From: Cryptomeria japonica
Lineage: Eukaryota; Streptophyta; Pinopsida; Cupressales; Cupressaceae
Length of the DNA: 64,000 nt
Reading direction: 5' to 3'
NCBI RefSeq assembly: GCF_030272615.1
Contig: NC_081413.1
Coordinates: 449,106,538 to 449,170,537, forward strand
Within the stretch, counting starts at the first letter, position 1. Each line of letters begins with the position of its first letter. A program made the translations under genes and the position numbers. This document shows, piece by piece, positions 22,604-34,932 of the stretch. The notes below the pieces were generated by a model. That model was given only the letters and a program-made list of their open reading frames with translations, made no database searches and was not told the origin of the DNA.

Positions 22604-23300
22604 AAATGGAATTGTTTTCTCAAGTCATATTTTGTAATCATGTAATCAGCTTTAGAATGACATATACTCTCTCTCTAGAGAGAGAATCATGAATGGTTAA
22701 ATGTATTTCAATTAAATTAAATAAGTTATAAAAAATTGAAGTAATTTATTCTAAATTTATAATACCATGAGAAATTTAGTTTTATAATACATAGAAATAT
22801 GTAAAGAAATGTGGATCTATTGATTAAAAATGTATCTTCTTGTGGGAATGGGTTGTAGGGTTAGGCACCACAAATCAAATTTTGAATGATTGTGATTTGC
22901 TAAAAGAGGTTCCTTTAGATCAAAAGAAACAAGGGGAATTTTTTTTTTACCTTGAAGCTTAACATTATCATAAAGTTCGGCCAGCATTTCCAAAAGAAAT
23001 ATAATTTTGAAAATAATATACTTAGCATATGCAAACTCCTCTGTGATTTGTAAGACGTTTTTCAATTACATTTCTGAAAATCAAAAGGAATTTTTTGAAT
23101 TTGATAAGTTAGGGAGAATCGACACCTTGGGATAGTGAAAGAGAGAAATCGCTATTCCAAAGCCACAATTGGTAACTTTTTTTAGCTTTAAGGAAATCAA
23201 TGAGATTCAAATGCAAGAAAAATAAATTTGGGAAACTATCCAACTCTATTACAAAGAGCATGATGTTTTTTATTTAAAAAGTAGTGAGAAATAGGGAACT
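22604..23300. other. AT-rich spacer
   Basis: It continues the spacer that ends at 12360. No gene is seen. A perfect 16-bp palindrome CTCTCTCTAGAGAGAG lies near 22671-22686. The 82-codon minus-strand open stretch at 22817-23065 has no recognisable feature. Confidence 0.55.
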
Positions 23301-23479
23301 GACCCTTTACATAGCATAAACTATTAGCAACACCCCAACGACACTATAACAACACAAAAATAGTTAAAAGCCAAAGTCTTTTAAAACCAAAAAACACCAA
23401 TAGTTTGAACCAACAAAACAAGGGACACCAACCCCAACCAAAAACCAATAGAAATAGACCTAAGGGTTTGAGTTGCGAA

Positions 23480-25280
23480 CCCCAGTAATATCTACAACCT
23501 TGTTCCATTTATTGAACATGAACTTATACAGTTCATTGGCCTCCTCCTTATCAGCATCAATGTCTGCAATACGCTCTCTCGGGAGGGAGAGAATCAGAGC
23601 TGAGTTGTGAATACCTCATCAATAATGGCCTTCATATCAAGGAGTGGCACCAGGCTTTCAATTTGGGGTAGGATCATCTTGACCTCAGTGTTGATGTGCT
23701 AGAATTTCTCCATAGTGGGGATCCCTTGTTAGAATTCAGTATCAACAACACTACGCTCCCTATTCTACTCAGGATTGTGCCTCGTCTCCATTTTCAGGTC
23801 CACTCTGTCCTCCTTGGTAGTTTCAACCATCTTCAACACATCCTCAATAGGGATAGTAACCACTTGGGTTCCCATATCATCCAGGCCCACCATATTCATG
23901 ACCTCCTCTAAGTACACTAGGTTGATAGGGTCCACAAGTTCCCCTTCCAACTTATCATTTCTAGCATCCATAGGGGGCCCAAAAGTGTCCACATCCTTGA
24001 GATCTTCCCCCTCCTTGTCATCAATATGATCCCCATTAGCCTCATAGACATGTTGCATTTTCACTTTATTTGCTAAGGAGCCCTTAGAGGCAAGTCTGTG
24101 GGATATCCTCCTTCCTTTCATATCCAAAGAGGGGTTTTCCTCCTCCACGTCATTTGACGAAGAGTCATCATCTATGACAATTATCTTGTGCTTTGATAGA
24201 GATTTCCCTTTTCCCTTAGGGGGATATGAAACTTATCCTTGCTAGTGGAGGGAGAGGGCATAGAGTGGGTAATTTTAGTGATAGAAACAGAGGGGGGGGG
24301 ATTGGGCGGCCGCAAGGGCATTCTGCACAATTTGGAGAAACCTAGGCAAATCTAGGCTAGAAGAGAAGGTCATGAAAGGGTTCAAAGCCAAAGCAGAGGG
24401 ATGAGCCAACATTAAATTCCTAGGAGGGAAAAGAGACATATGGTAATAATAGAGCCTATAAATAAAGCCTTGGTGAAGCAGAATTGGTGGCTTTTCCACA
24501 GTCTTGGGGTGCAGGGCTTCTTTAATAGAAGCTTCCAGAGAATACAATAAGAAAAAAGGTAAACAAAGAATGTTATTATTGTGGAAGTGATTGAGCAAAG
24601 GGATGTGTTAGTAATAGAATACCTTGAAGCGGCCTTCCAGAGTAAATTGTTTCATGATTAACAGGCAGATTTGGTTCTAGGGGTGCTTCAGCTCTTCATG
24701 GGCAAAAGCACCCTACAATTTCATCGACTACTCCTTGTTTCTGAAGATGCATTTCATACCTTCACTATTAGACACATGACTAGTCCTCTTCTATTTTCTT
24801 CCTTCTAGTGAGAGACCTGCCACTTGGGCAATAGAATCCTCCAAAACCTCAAAAGAGACACCCCCAATTGTGACCCTTCTGTCAGGCCAAGAGGACGCAA
24901 ACTAGATCGAGAGCTGCTCATCATGGCCAGTAAGGTGCTCCATGAAATCTGCAATCCTGCCTTCCACATAGTAAATCCAGACCAGGGCATCCTTCTTAAA
25001 ATCATTAGGATTATTAGGTTTGTAGCACACTCTGTCACCCCCATGGCCAAATTCGAGAGCTCTTTCTTAGTAGAGGGCATAAGAAAAACCACACAGAGAA
25101 TGTTAAGGATGTAGGTTTTAGAGAAAATATAGTTAAGAATTCCATAGGGGTCAATTAAATTAAGCCTGAGGTGACTAACAATGCACCAAAAAGTGGAAAT
25201 ATTGCCATTAATGACCTTGGAAATAGGGAACTTGTGAGAGTCATTAATCGCAACAAAAGATAGGACCTTAGGCACATATA
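23480..25280 (-). pseudogene. decayed coding sequence of unknown family
   Basis: On the minus strand a protein-like sequence can be followed through stops and frame changes. It begins near 25280 (MPKVLSFVAINDSHKFP) and passes VWIYYVEGRIADFMEHL, VTIGGVSFEVLEDSIAQVAG and IMKQFTLEGRFKVFYY (near 24640-24660). It then reaches LLNHFHNNNILCLPFFLLY (24598-24540), a block at 24420-24460 with LYYYHMSLFPPRN, and a charged acidic tail (24148-23765, GLDDMGTQVVTIPIEDVL). It ends near 23480. I do not recognise the family. The layout of an N-terminal globular part and a charged tail recalls the ORF of the pol-less copia elements at 54930-62467 (I-x-x-V-x-G-L-x-x-x-G-x-K-x-K-T spacing), but that is a weak resemblance. 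AAATAAAA near 23275 on the minus strand could be a polyadenylation signal. Confidence 0.4.
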
Positions 25281-25325
25281 AAATTATTAAGTAATCAAAG
25301 CTAGTTTGATAATGATATAAGTGGC

Positions 25326-25601
25326 GTGTGGCATTTGTATATGGCTAACCTTGAGAATACTCTAGTGAGACCTACAACTAGATATATCATCACCCTTCCA
25401 GATCATCATGAGAAGGTGATCGAAAAGATCGTACTCAAACATGATTTCCACACACACATCCCCTTTCATGGACATGCTGGCAATACTCAGCATATTCCCC
25501 TATTGATTAATCTACCTCATCCAGAAGTTGGTAGTAGTCATCAGCATATTCCCCATATTCAAATTCAAACAAAAAATCCTCTCAAGACTCCAGAGCATTA
25601 A
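25326..25601 (+). other. 91-codon open frame, unrecognised
   Basis: A plus-strand open frame with ATG contains a His-rich stretch (HDFHTHIPFHGHAGNTQH) and no known motif. It lies between the unknown pseudogene and the LINE 3' end. It could be chance or a remnant; nothing else supports it. Confidence 0.15.
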
Positions 25602-25639
25602 GAGTAACTAGAAAAAGAGGCTAAACTAGAGCAATATCA

Positions 25640-27200
25640 TAGCAGTGGATTTTAGTAACTTCACCCTTCAAGAGGGAGTTAACATGAGGAGGTAAGGAAT
25701 TGTGGTTCCTCCAACATCTTATGCTAGTGTTCAATAATCCAAGGCCTGCCATAGAATTAGAAACCCCATTACCTTCCATATAAAAATGCATGATACAGAA
25801 GGAGTCAAGCCCATCTATAAGACTAAGAATATCCTTGATGATACTTTCAACAATCCAGTTAAGTATGTTCCTCCCTAGCATCCATAATGAGCTTAGAATC
25901 CCCTTCAATGTCAAGATTTGTTATGCCCATGGAAAGGGACAATCGTCTTACCCAAGCCAAGGCCATAGCTTCCTCTTGATTGCTAGAGTAGCCATTCAAG
26001 TTCCCATCATAGGCAACAACCAGGATAGTAGAAATTTTGAAGAGGGAAAGGAAGTAGATAGGGATGCCTTACAAAGTAGAGACCAACAACTGAAGCTTCC
26101 CTGCACTACTGAGGAGCCTTCCCTTCCACCTAGCCAACTTTCTTTGCATTCTTTCAAGGATAGTCACCTAGAAGGAGTTGGAAACTTTGTTGACAGTTAG
26201 AGGTAACCCAAGGTAAATAGCTAGGAGGGAGGCCATTTGACAACCCAGGATCCTTTGAATTTTATCTTGAAGATTGGCAGTAGTGTGGAAGAAGTAGATA
26301 TTGCTTTTAACATAATTAATGTGCTGACCAAAAGCATCCGCATACTGGTTGAGAAGGGATTTCCATTCCTTGGCCTCCACCACAAAAGGTATTCCAAAGA
26401 GAATGGTGTGGTCCACAAACTACCGCAAAATGGTAGGAGTAATAGTGGAAGTAGGTTTGATTCCACAGAGGACCCCACTACCAACCAGAAAGTTGAATTT
26501 TTTGGCCAAAACTTTAGCAAGGATAATAAAAAGGTAAGGTGAAAGAGGGTCACCTTGTCTCAGCCCCCTAGAAGCCCCAAAGGTCTCCAAAAGTCTCCCA
26601 TTGAAAAGGATGGAGCAGTTAACCATAGTTATGCATTCCCTAATAAGGTTTAACAATTTTCCTCAAACACCAAGATTTTGTAGGACCTTGAAAAGAAAGT
26701 TTCATTTAACTCTATCGTAGGCCTTCTAAATATCTAAATTTAACACCATACCAGGATTATGACATTTGTCCATAGAATGAATGATCTCATGAGTGGAGAT
26801 GGCCACATCAAGAATTTGTCTACAAGGGATGAACCCCTTCTGACTCAAACTGATAAGAGAGTCAAGAAAGGGTTTGAGTCTATTGACCAGGACTTTGGGG
26901 AAGATCTTGTAGACAACATTGCAAAGGCTGATTGGGCGAAAGTATTTCAGAGAAGACGAATTCTAAATTTTGGAGACCAAAGCAATGAAGGTGTTTAAAT
27001 TTTTTAGGAGCTTTCCAGATCTGAAGAAATCCTTAGTAGCAAGAACCATATCAGCACCCAACACATCCCAAAAATCCTAGAAAAAGGAGGGAATCCATTC
27101 GGGCCTGAAGCTTTGAAGGCCCCCATACAGAACACTGAAATCCTCACTTCATCCTTAGAGACCAAGGCCATGATTAGTTCATTGTCATCCCTCATGAGGG
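25640..27200 (-). pseudogene. LINE ORF2, reverse transcriptase and RNase H remnant
   Basis: RT blocks in order: FKASGPNGFPPFSRIF (near 27100), SRGLRQGDPLSPYLFII (near 26560-26520), then VDHTILFG (near 26380), where F-A-D-D is expected, so a catalytic Asp is replaced by His; next INYVKSNIYFF and YLGLPLTV (26190). After a KLARWKGRLLSS-like segment the sequence jumps to an RNase H-type end (LDIEGDSKLIMDAR near 25880, then a GNGVSNSMAGLGLL segment). The region that normally lies between RT and RNase H (thumb and zinc-binding RVT segment) is missing, which indicates an internal deletion near 26030. Confidence 0.8.
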
Positions 27201-27539
27201 GGATGAGAGGAAATGGAGGAGAATATCATTGAGGATTGGATCTCCAACCCTACAATCATCCCAGGGTATAGAAATAATCAATAGCCATGTTCCCCAGGCT
27301 AACTTCATCTTTGACATCTTGATCATGGTCATCCTTTAAACAGGATGTGGTTCCTTCTCCTATGGATATTGGTCAATCTCTCAAATAAGGTAGTATTTTT
27401 GTCTCCCTCTTTTAGCCATTGAACCCTAGATTTCTATTTCTAGTAGATTTCTTCCCTCATAGACTTTTCCTTCCATTTCCTCCGAAGGTCAGCCTCCTCC
27501 ATGTGGGTCACTTCCAAGGGATCCCCTTGATCAATTTGT

Positions 27540-28419
27540 TTCTAAATGACTTCTAGCTTGCTATTGATTTCCTTTTTCTTAGTAAAAAATTCCCCAAAGG
27601 TTTTTTTATTGCATCCCTTAATATTTCTTCTAATTAAATCTAATTTTTGAGCGACCCAAAACATGGGCATTCCATGGATATCAGTCTCCCACCATCTTTT
27701 GATGTAGTCCTTTAACTCTGAGTGGGTATTCCACATGACTTCATACCTAAAGGGGTAGCTTTATCTTTTGGAGTTGGTAGTGCTGAAGAGATGAAGGGGG
27801 CTTTGATAAAAAACCATTCTGGGGAGGGCAGAGAGTTTTAGAGAGGGACCAATACCCCAATTACTCAAGATGAGAAATCTATCCAATCTAACTTGAATAA
27901 GATCCTTCCCTTTTCTAATATTGAACCAAGTGAAACTTTGATGAGTTAAGTCCAGAACAAGTAACCCATTCCTACCTATGAAATCCATCAAGTAACCCAA
28001 GATGTCACCTCCAATCATCCAATGAACATTGAGATCATTTTGGAGGAGATCCATAATGTCATTCCATAGAGTTAACCTACCCAATCTTAAATTAGGGGCA
28101 TAAACATTAATGAGAAAATAGGATTCCAAGGTGGACGAGAGTCTAGAGATAATAAAGTTGGAAGAAGTGGTAATCAGGTTGCCAGATAAATTAGAGGGGT
28201 CCCACATAGTAACTAAACCACCAGAAGCTCAACTAGCATCACTAATAAAAAACTCAGCACCAGGGTAGTTTTGCCCGCTATAAGGGAAACGGGGGCACCT
28301 GTCATTTTAACCTCTTGGAGAAGAAGAACCTCAATTTTATTTTGAAATATACAATTCTTAAGGGTGTACTACTTTTGAGGGTTGTTCAGGCCCCTCATAT
28401 TCCATGAGAGAACCTTCAT
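27540..28419 (-). pseudogene. LINE ORF2, AP endonuclease-like domain and linker
   Basis: From ATG 28419 the frame reads MKVLSWNMRGLNNPQK then a stop, and resumes with IEVLLLQEVKMTG, the N-terminal blocks of plant LINE endonucleases. The segment 28207-27761 has YFLINVYAPN, a GGD motif, FTWFNIRKGKDLIQVRLDR and a degraded ending where S-D-H is expected. The segment 27736-27542 (KRWWETDIHGMPMFWVAQ, then FGEFFTKKKEINSKLE) is the usual linker before RT. The domain would nick target DNA; it is inactive here. Confidence 0.8.
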
Positions 28420-28568
28420 TTCTTCCCTCTTATGGTCATCTCCAAGGTCTATTGTCTACCAATGGCAACAATCCCTGTTGCTTCCTTTTTTATAGATAAT
28501 CTTTGTGATGGGAAACCCATCTTTAGGTTAGTCCCAACATTTTTCTTCACATTATTAGTCTTGCATCT

Positions 28569-29560
28569 CTATGTGATCCAACTATCATCAGTAGAGAGTT
28601 GGAACCCACTAGAGGAAGCTATAGGAGAGGAGAGACCCTTGCCCAAGGAATAAGTAATCAGGCAAGAAGGGTCCTTCAATAGAGACATTATAGGAGGGGA
28701 CCCAATGGACACAAGGGCTATCAAAGAAATAGAACAATCAACAATCTCTCCATCCTCAAGAGGGGACAACTTCAGAGGGGAAGATAAGGGAACTACTGAG
28801 GGATCAAGTTCAAATTTTACCATTTTCGGAGCTAGCAACACCACCTCGTCTTGATAGGGGGTAGGGGCTCCCACACTAACTTTGGCAGGTGAGCAAAGGA
28901 GATTATTTAATCTCGCCATGAAGGGGTAGTCTTCATCATTAGCCTTAGAGCCTTCAATAGAAGCAGGATCCTTATAATAGCCTTTCGCAATTGTAGTACC
29001 TTTGAGCTTGAGGGTAAAATTTGCACTGAGAGATGATATGGCCCGCCTTGCGTCATTTCTAACAAAAGAGGGTGGCACTTTCATAAAATAGGCCCTGAGT
29101 CCAGCTTCCCAACCTAGACTTGAGAGTAATGAAGTTAGGGAGATTCTTGTTGATCGTTACCTTCACACAAATGCACGTAAGGATGAATCTAGATTTTGTT
29201 GTAGTTATGTCGTCCACACCCACATAGTGTCCAAAGGTATTACCAATCCATCTAAAAATGGCTTCATCCCAATATTCAAAAGGGAGCCCCAGAAAGTGGA
29301 CCCAAACAAGAGTTGGTTTTTGCAAGTTAGTCATCATGTCAAAACCAACCTTCCATCTGCAAAGAGATAAGTTGCATCTATCATAGGTCCAGCAACCAGA
29401 GAGGACCATAGCGACATCTTCCTCAGTAGTAAATTTCAAGAGGAAGAGAGCCCCAGGCATTGTACTAACTAAGACACTACCTTTCAGTTTCCATTTGTCC
29501 AAAACCCATTTCCTGACCATGTCCATTGTAGGTTAGTGAGAGAAAAATTTCCCATAGTAT
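28569..29560 (-). pseudogene. LINE ORF1, DUF4283-like nucleic-acid binding protein, frameshifted
   Basis: The first part (29526-29059) has LFLLKFTTEEDVAMVLSG, then WTYDRCNLSLCRWKVGFD, then PTLVWVHFLGLPFEYWDE and an IGNTFGHYVGVDD segment. These are the typical blocks of the DUF4283 domain of plant LINE ORF1. A frame change near 29070 leads to a second part (29084-28569) rich in Ser, Pro and Leu (including PLSSPLKLSPLEDGEIVD). The usual C-terminal CCHC knuckle was not seen. ORF1 would bind the element's RNA. Confidence 0.75.
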
Positions 29561-30019
29561 TGCTCATGTTTAGCAGAATACGGTCCAAATTTTTTTCAAG
29601 GAGCTCAATAGTCGTTCCTTCGTCAGTTTGTAAGCAGACAAGGACAAGATTGGGGTCAACCTCCTAGAAATCTTTCCCCATTAGCACATGTTTCTAGCCC
29701 TTGACAGACGTTTTGTCAAAGAGGTCCCATTATCTTTTAGCTCATCATGAGAAACAGTCCTTGGGTTGAGGAATGGAATCCACAAGTTTGTCCAAAACCA
29801 CCACGATTTTATGACAATTCAGAGGTCACATCCCTCAGGGGGGAGAAAGTAAGTGGTATATCAACTGAGCTTGGAATTGCATCCACCAAAAGGGTAGGTG
29901 AGGACACGACAAAAGATGTTAGCACCGCAGAGGCCAGAAGGGGATTAGGGTCAGCTAGTGGGGGGGAGATCCCCATCTGCAAGAGCCACTATGGATTAGA
30001 CAGGTTTGAAATTTAAAAG

Positions 30020-31055
30020 TTGCAGAGCAGGTAAGAGCACAATGTTGCAATAATGTGTGCTTTCAATTTTAAGTGTTGTTTTAGTTTATTGGAGTTTCAT
30101 ATATATATTTTTGGAAACTTGAGTAAATGTGGAATTATTTTCTGAATTTTTTTTTGAATATATAAAATTTTAGAAGTTTGTCTATTCCTATTGATAGTAG
30201 GATATTTTGTATAGTGAATTTATAAATGTTAAAATTTATCAAGTTTATATAAAATCAAGTAAAAATATAATAATTAAATATATAATAAAAATATATAAGT
30301 CAAAAAAATTTATGTTGATATTTTGAATGATAATTGTAATAACAAATCTGAAAAAGGAAATTAAACTGATATCTTGAATGATAATTTTAATATCAAATAT
30401 CAATGCAATATTATTTTTATTTATATTTGTTGAAGATTCATCTATATATTTTTTAAAACTGAACAAATGTGGAAACTTTTTTTATGAAATTTAAGAGTTT
30501 TGTCTTGCTTGATATTTGAAATGTCTTCTTTAGTTTTTTTAGATTAACACAAGTTTTGTGTGTTAATATTTTTATGTTTCATATCAACAAAATTAGTTTT
30601 TAAAGAATTTTTCATTATTAAAATAAATATATATAAAATATAAATATATAATATAATTTTAGTTTTAGCAATGGGATATGAAAAATATACGATAAATAGA
30701 TAAATATAATTTTAATTTTGAATATAATCTTAAGTTTACATTAAATAAATATTATTAATTATATTGATTGTATTATTTTTGTTATGTTATATTAACATTG
30801 TATTATATGCAATTACTATTACTATATTGCATATACTATTACTATATTGATGTTTATAATAATGGTAGAGTTAGGTATAGGAATTATAGTAAACTTGTAT
30901 TCAAAATTATTTATTATTATATTATATTATAAAAAAAAATTAATATAATCTAAAGAACTAATAGAGGTGGGAGTTACAACTGTTTTTAATCTTTAGAGTT
31001 TAGAATATATTTTTTTTTGGGTCGGTAATTGTTAATATTTATATTGATAATAAAA
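30020..31055. other. very AT-rich spacer
   Basis: No gene or repeat boundary was found. The sequence is dominated by short A/T runs and TATATAA-like strings. Confidence 0.6.
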
Positions 31056-31565
31056 AAATTTACATGTATCCATCGGCATCATAATTTTAGATTGTAACCA
31101 TATTGACATACAATATCATAAAAATACCTTGAAAAAATCTATGACCATCCCGATCTACCACCCCAAACCAGAATAAGTAAGTATCTACATGTAATCGAGC
31201 TAATAACAGTTTCATCCTTAAAGTCCATAATCTAACAAAAGATCAATCTGCAGACACTATATCCTTGCCTCGACGTAGAGAAGACTAAGTATGTTCATCA
31301 TCTTGGGACTGGCCTGCCATAGTGAGGTGGTCTGGAGGGAAGCCAATCCATAGAGATGTGGCCTTCTTCTTCATCCCCTTCGGCCTTCCCCATCTCTTAT
31401 GGGATGTGGACGCATCCTTCGCCTCTATCGATCGCTCCAATTAGGGACCTCATTTCTGTAACTCCCTCTGTAAAGAGTTGTTCTCCATGCTTTTGAGGAA
31501 GATCTTGACACCTCTCATACTAATCGGCATTGAAATTCTATGTGCGTCTTTGTCAATTATGGCGC
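31056..31565 (-). pseudogene. decayed coding-like fragment, unrecognised
   Basis: This GC-richer island in AT-rich sequence can be read on the minus strand as protein-like pieces (MRGVKIFLKSMENNSLQREL, SHKRWGRPKGMKKKATSLW, FPPDHLTMAGQSQDDEHT, DADGYM) broken by stops. The family is not recognised. It ends where the LTR of the next element begins. Confidence 0.25.
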
Positions 31566-31607
31566 TCCAAATGAGAAATGGGTGGAGTGGTGGTGTGTGA
31601 GGTAAAT

Positions 31608-32535
31608 ATGTGTGCTAAATATAAATGATCGAAACAACAATGAAGACAATCAAGTAGGCCATTAGCTCAATACATCTGAAGATAGGGTTGCTTAAAAAGG
31701 AAGAAAATGAAACATAAAATCATACACAAGTGAATGCAAACCTCCTTTTCAACCTTTGATTCAATTATCCCTTGTTTGGATGTGTTCTCATGATGAAACT
31801 TTATTGATCCATGATGCGAGATGTACTAAATGGATTCAAGATGCAAGGATTGGATGAGTGGATATGAGGATGAAAATTAGCATTATGATAATGTGGATGT
31901 TAAATGACAAATGGAATTTTGTAATATGGCATTATGAATGCATGAAATTCGAGGAGTTGCTCCAAAATGAGGGGGGATTAAATAGGATTTGAGAGGAAAG
32001 GAAGAGGATGGGAGGAGACACTTGTCCTCAAGTGTCTCAACAAGGGTTGACAAGTGTCCTCAGGAGAGACACATGTCAAAGAGGGGCTTGACATGAGCCC
32101 TCAAGGACACATGTTCATTTTGGGAGGAGGCCACCCCAAAATAGGATCATTTTCTTAATAATAAGGAAATTATGGATTTATGTGTGTGCACACAAATGTG
32201 AGGAGAGATTAGGATATGTTAGGAGAAGGTTAGTTTTGGGTTGGTTAGGAGGAGGGTTAGGTGGTTACAAGTTAGGAGCCATGTGTCCTAAATAGGATAT
32301 TTGAATTTAAATAATTCAAATAAAAGGTGAAGAGGAGGAAATTAATTAATTCATGGATTTGGAAAAGAGGGAATTAATTAGTTAAATTAATTAATTCAAG
32401 GGGTTGGAAAGGGGGATTAATTAATTAGATTAATTAATTCAAAGGATGGGCTAATTAATTAATATATTTAATTAATTAATGGCCAAGGGTTTTTTAAATA
32501 TGATTAAATTGATTAGTCAAATTTATCTATCTACA
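31608..32535 (-). repeat. 3' LTR of the second pol-less element (about 0.93 kb)
   Basis: The right edge is fixed by CTACA at 32535 next to the polypurine tract. The left edge is placed where sequence resembling the first member's LTR start begins (TGTGTGCTAAATATAAATG, later AGCTCAAT) and is uncertain by tens of bases. It contains AATTAATTAATTCAAGG-type repeats at 32335-32485. Confidence 0.6.
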
Positions 32536-32549
32536 TTTTTCCCCTCTTT
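32536..32549 (-). promoter_or_regulatory. polypurine tract
   Basis: Minus-strand AAAGAGGGGAAAAA directly precedes the LTR start TGTAGATAG, one base different from the tract at 13925-13938. Confidence 0.75.
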
Positions 32550-33987
32550 GCGGTGGCCCTAGAATATATTCAATGTGAAGACAATAAGACACCAACGGTT
32601 TGGAGAAAAAGAAGTAATAAAATTCCCTAGGCAGACAAAGATAGCTAGGGATTCCCCCTTGACAAGGTGCATAGGGAAAAAGGGGACTGGGTGGCGTCTC
32701 GAAATAAGTAGTGCCACAGCAAACAAGGTGGAAGGCAACGCAAGGCGAAGCTTGAGGGGAGATGAATTAGAGGGGAAAGGGGAAGAAAATTAAAATGCAA
32801 TGGAGATGGAGACGGAAACATCATAAAGCGTGAGCACCTGCAAAATGAGATGTCATGTAGTGAGCACTTTTTGTAATTCAGTAGTGTATGTGAGTCACCA
32901 AGCTATAAGGAACCTAGGTGGAGTTTCACAGCCAATGCATCGACTTACAAGACATGGATAAGACAAAAGGTACCTGATATGATCATGATGACAGAGATGC
33001 TGATAGGATATGATCTCGAAGGACGGGACTAAAAGGTACAATATGTACAATGACACATGTATACACGATGTGCAAGAGTTATGAATGATGGATGAGGAGC
33101 CAGGGGCAGACACGAATGTGCTCCCACTCAAGAGGAAAAGAGATGAGATATTGGCAATGATTAGGAAGGATTCATATCAATGATGAATAATTGGATTGAG
33201 ATCAAGGCTTGCAGCAAGTTTGGGAACAAGACCAAGGATGTGAATGGATGATTTGATTAGCATTTGACCTTGTATAGATAAGGAAAATGGATAGGATTGC
33301 AAGGATAAGATGGATTTGTTGGATAGATGGCATTGGATAGTGTGGGGATAGCCTAGTGATAGATACCAATGACTAGGGATGAAAGAGGAGATGAAATGAT
33401 ATGATGGGAGGAATGAAAGGATGGGGGATAGGATGAAAAGGATTTGGAAATAGAAGCATTATGGATGTGGCTTGGGGATCAAAGGAAGAAGGATAGCTAG
33501 ATGAAGGTAGATAAGGATTGGGAAAGGAACTGATTATGTATGAAAGGATGGAGGAACTAGGAGGTAAGGATTGGGGGATGGATGGGTAGGATAAGAAATG
33601 GAGGAATTAGGAGACAAGGATATGGTGTATGGATGGATATGATAAGATTACTGACAAGAGGATAGGATGTTGAGGAAAGTGTATGGAAGATAGGGTGATA
33701 GGTGGATGAGGATCATTAAGACATGCAAAAGGATTATATGGATGGTAGGAAGGATGAGTGAATAGGAAGTAAAATGAAGGAACAACCTGATAGGGAAATA
33801 GAGGCCAAGAGGTGTCCAAAGCATGTATAAATGGGGGCCTTTTCTTTTTATCAAGATCCCAAGGAGGATGGAGGAAGTAAAATGGATTCGATATCATGGG
33901 TATGGTAGGAAGATGGAAATAGAGGAGGAAATGGCCAGATGTCTAGTGAAATTTTCCCTTATGTGTGGAGAGCAAAAGGATGAGGGT
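32550..33987 (-). other. 3' non-coding part of the second pol-less element
   Basis: No frame is supported. It is rich in GGATGGATAGG-like and GGATAAGG-like short repeats, similar in kind to 15180-15760 of the first member. Confidence 0.45.
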
Positions 33988-34074
33988 AATTATGCATGAT
34001 TCATGTTTACCAGATTTTCATCATGGTACTTGTCCAAGGCGCTTGTTTGCCAAGTTTTAACCATTGGATGAATT
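33988..34074 (-). other. conserved block, second copy
   Basis: It aligns with 15793-15879; see that entry. In both elements it lies downstream of the ORF stop. Here the distance is greater because of the AT-rich block that follows. Confidence 0.55.
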
Positions 34075-34204
34075 TTTCTCTTCTCTTTTTCTTTTTGGAA
34101 CTTTTCAATATTTGGGAGGAAACCTATGGATGGAGAGGGAAATGGGGGTATGTCCAGGATCAGGAGGGACCAAAAAGTGGAAATATTTTGACTAAAGTCC
34201 TGAT

Positions 34205-34760
34205 TGATAGGCTAATTTAAAATATCTATAACTTCCAAAAGGTATCACATTTTTTGAATCTAAAACATGTGTCACATTCTATGCTTCGTATGGTATAGGA
34301 CTAAAAAAAAATTGAATTTAATAAGGTTATGACCAAGTTATGGTGGTCAGACATATGATTTTTTATATTTTTAAAAAGTTGTAGTAAAAAAATTATAATT
34401 AATTGTTTATTTAAAAAAAAATACTAAAAAATATGTGTCACATCTAGACATGAGTCTTCTACCTATATCTAAAATCTTATAAAAAAAATATTATGATTTG
34501 GTTGTGGTTAGGGTGGTCAGACAGACACCTTCTTCTTATTTTTTTCTTGAAAAATTTAGTACTTCTACATTGAAATTTCAATTTTTTGTGAAATAGTTTT
34601 TCTTTTTATAAAAAAACTAGTAACTTAGAAACTACATTCAATTTACTATAGATTCTATTCTTACATATTTTTTAAATAATGTTGGTAACTTATTCAAATT
34701 TTTATATCAAGTTTCCTAACTTTGTTTTTCTGATTTTCATTTCCACTTAAGGGCCTATTC
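34205..34760. mobile_element. AT-rich block inserted in the second pol-less element (putative)
   Basis: The 556-base block is much more AT-rich than its surroundings and is absent from the corresponding place in the first member (between 15880 and 16111). Sequence similarity to the first member resumes on both sides. I could not find terminal inverted repeats or a target duplication, so its nature is unknown. Confidence 0.35.
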
Positions 34761-34932
34761 GGCCAACCATGATCCTACACATACCCATGGATTTGGAAGA
34801 TAGGTGATAAGGTAAATGGATAGAGGACTCAACCATCAAGTTTCATATCAGGGTAATAGGATCCCATTTGGAGTGATCATTTGGTGTTGGTACAACTCTA
34901 TTGGGATTGAACGGATTATGCAAAGGCTTGGA

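Larger units (their letters stand above)
25621..30000 (-). mobile_element. plant L1-type LINE, decayed and internally deleted
   Basis: In minus-strand order the element has an ORF1 remnant with a DUF4283-like domain (29560-28569), an AP endonuclease-like domain (28419-27760), a linker (27736-27540), RT (27200-26170) and an RNase H-like end (26000-25640). This matches plant L1 LINEs. Many stops and frameshifts break it. No poly-A tract or target duplication was found at the 25600 end, so the 3' boundary is approximate. The 5' boundary near 30000 is also approximate. Confidence 0.85.

Noticed and set aside
23696-24029. Plus-strand open frames
   Set aside because: They are antisense to a more protein-like acidic frame on the minus strand (23765-24148).
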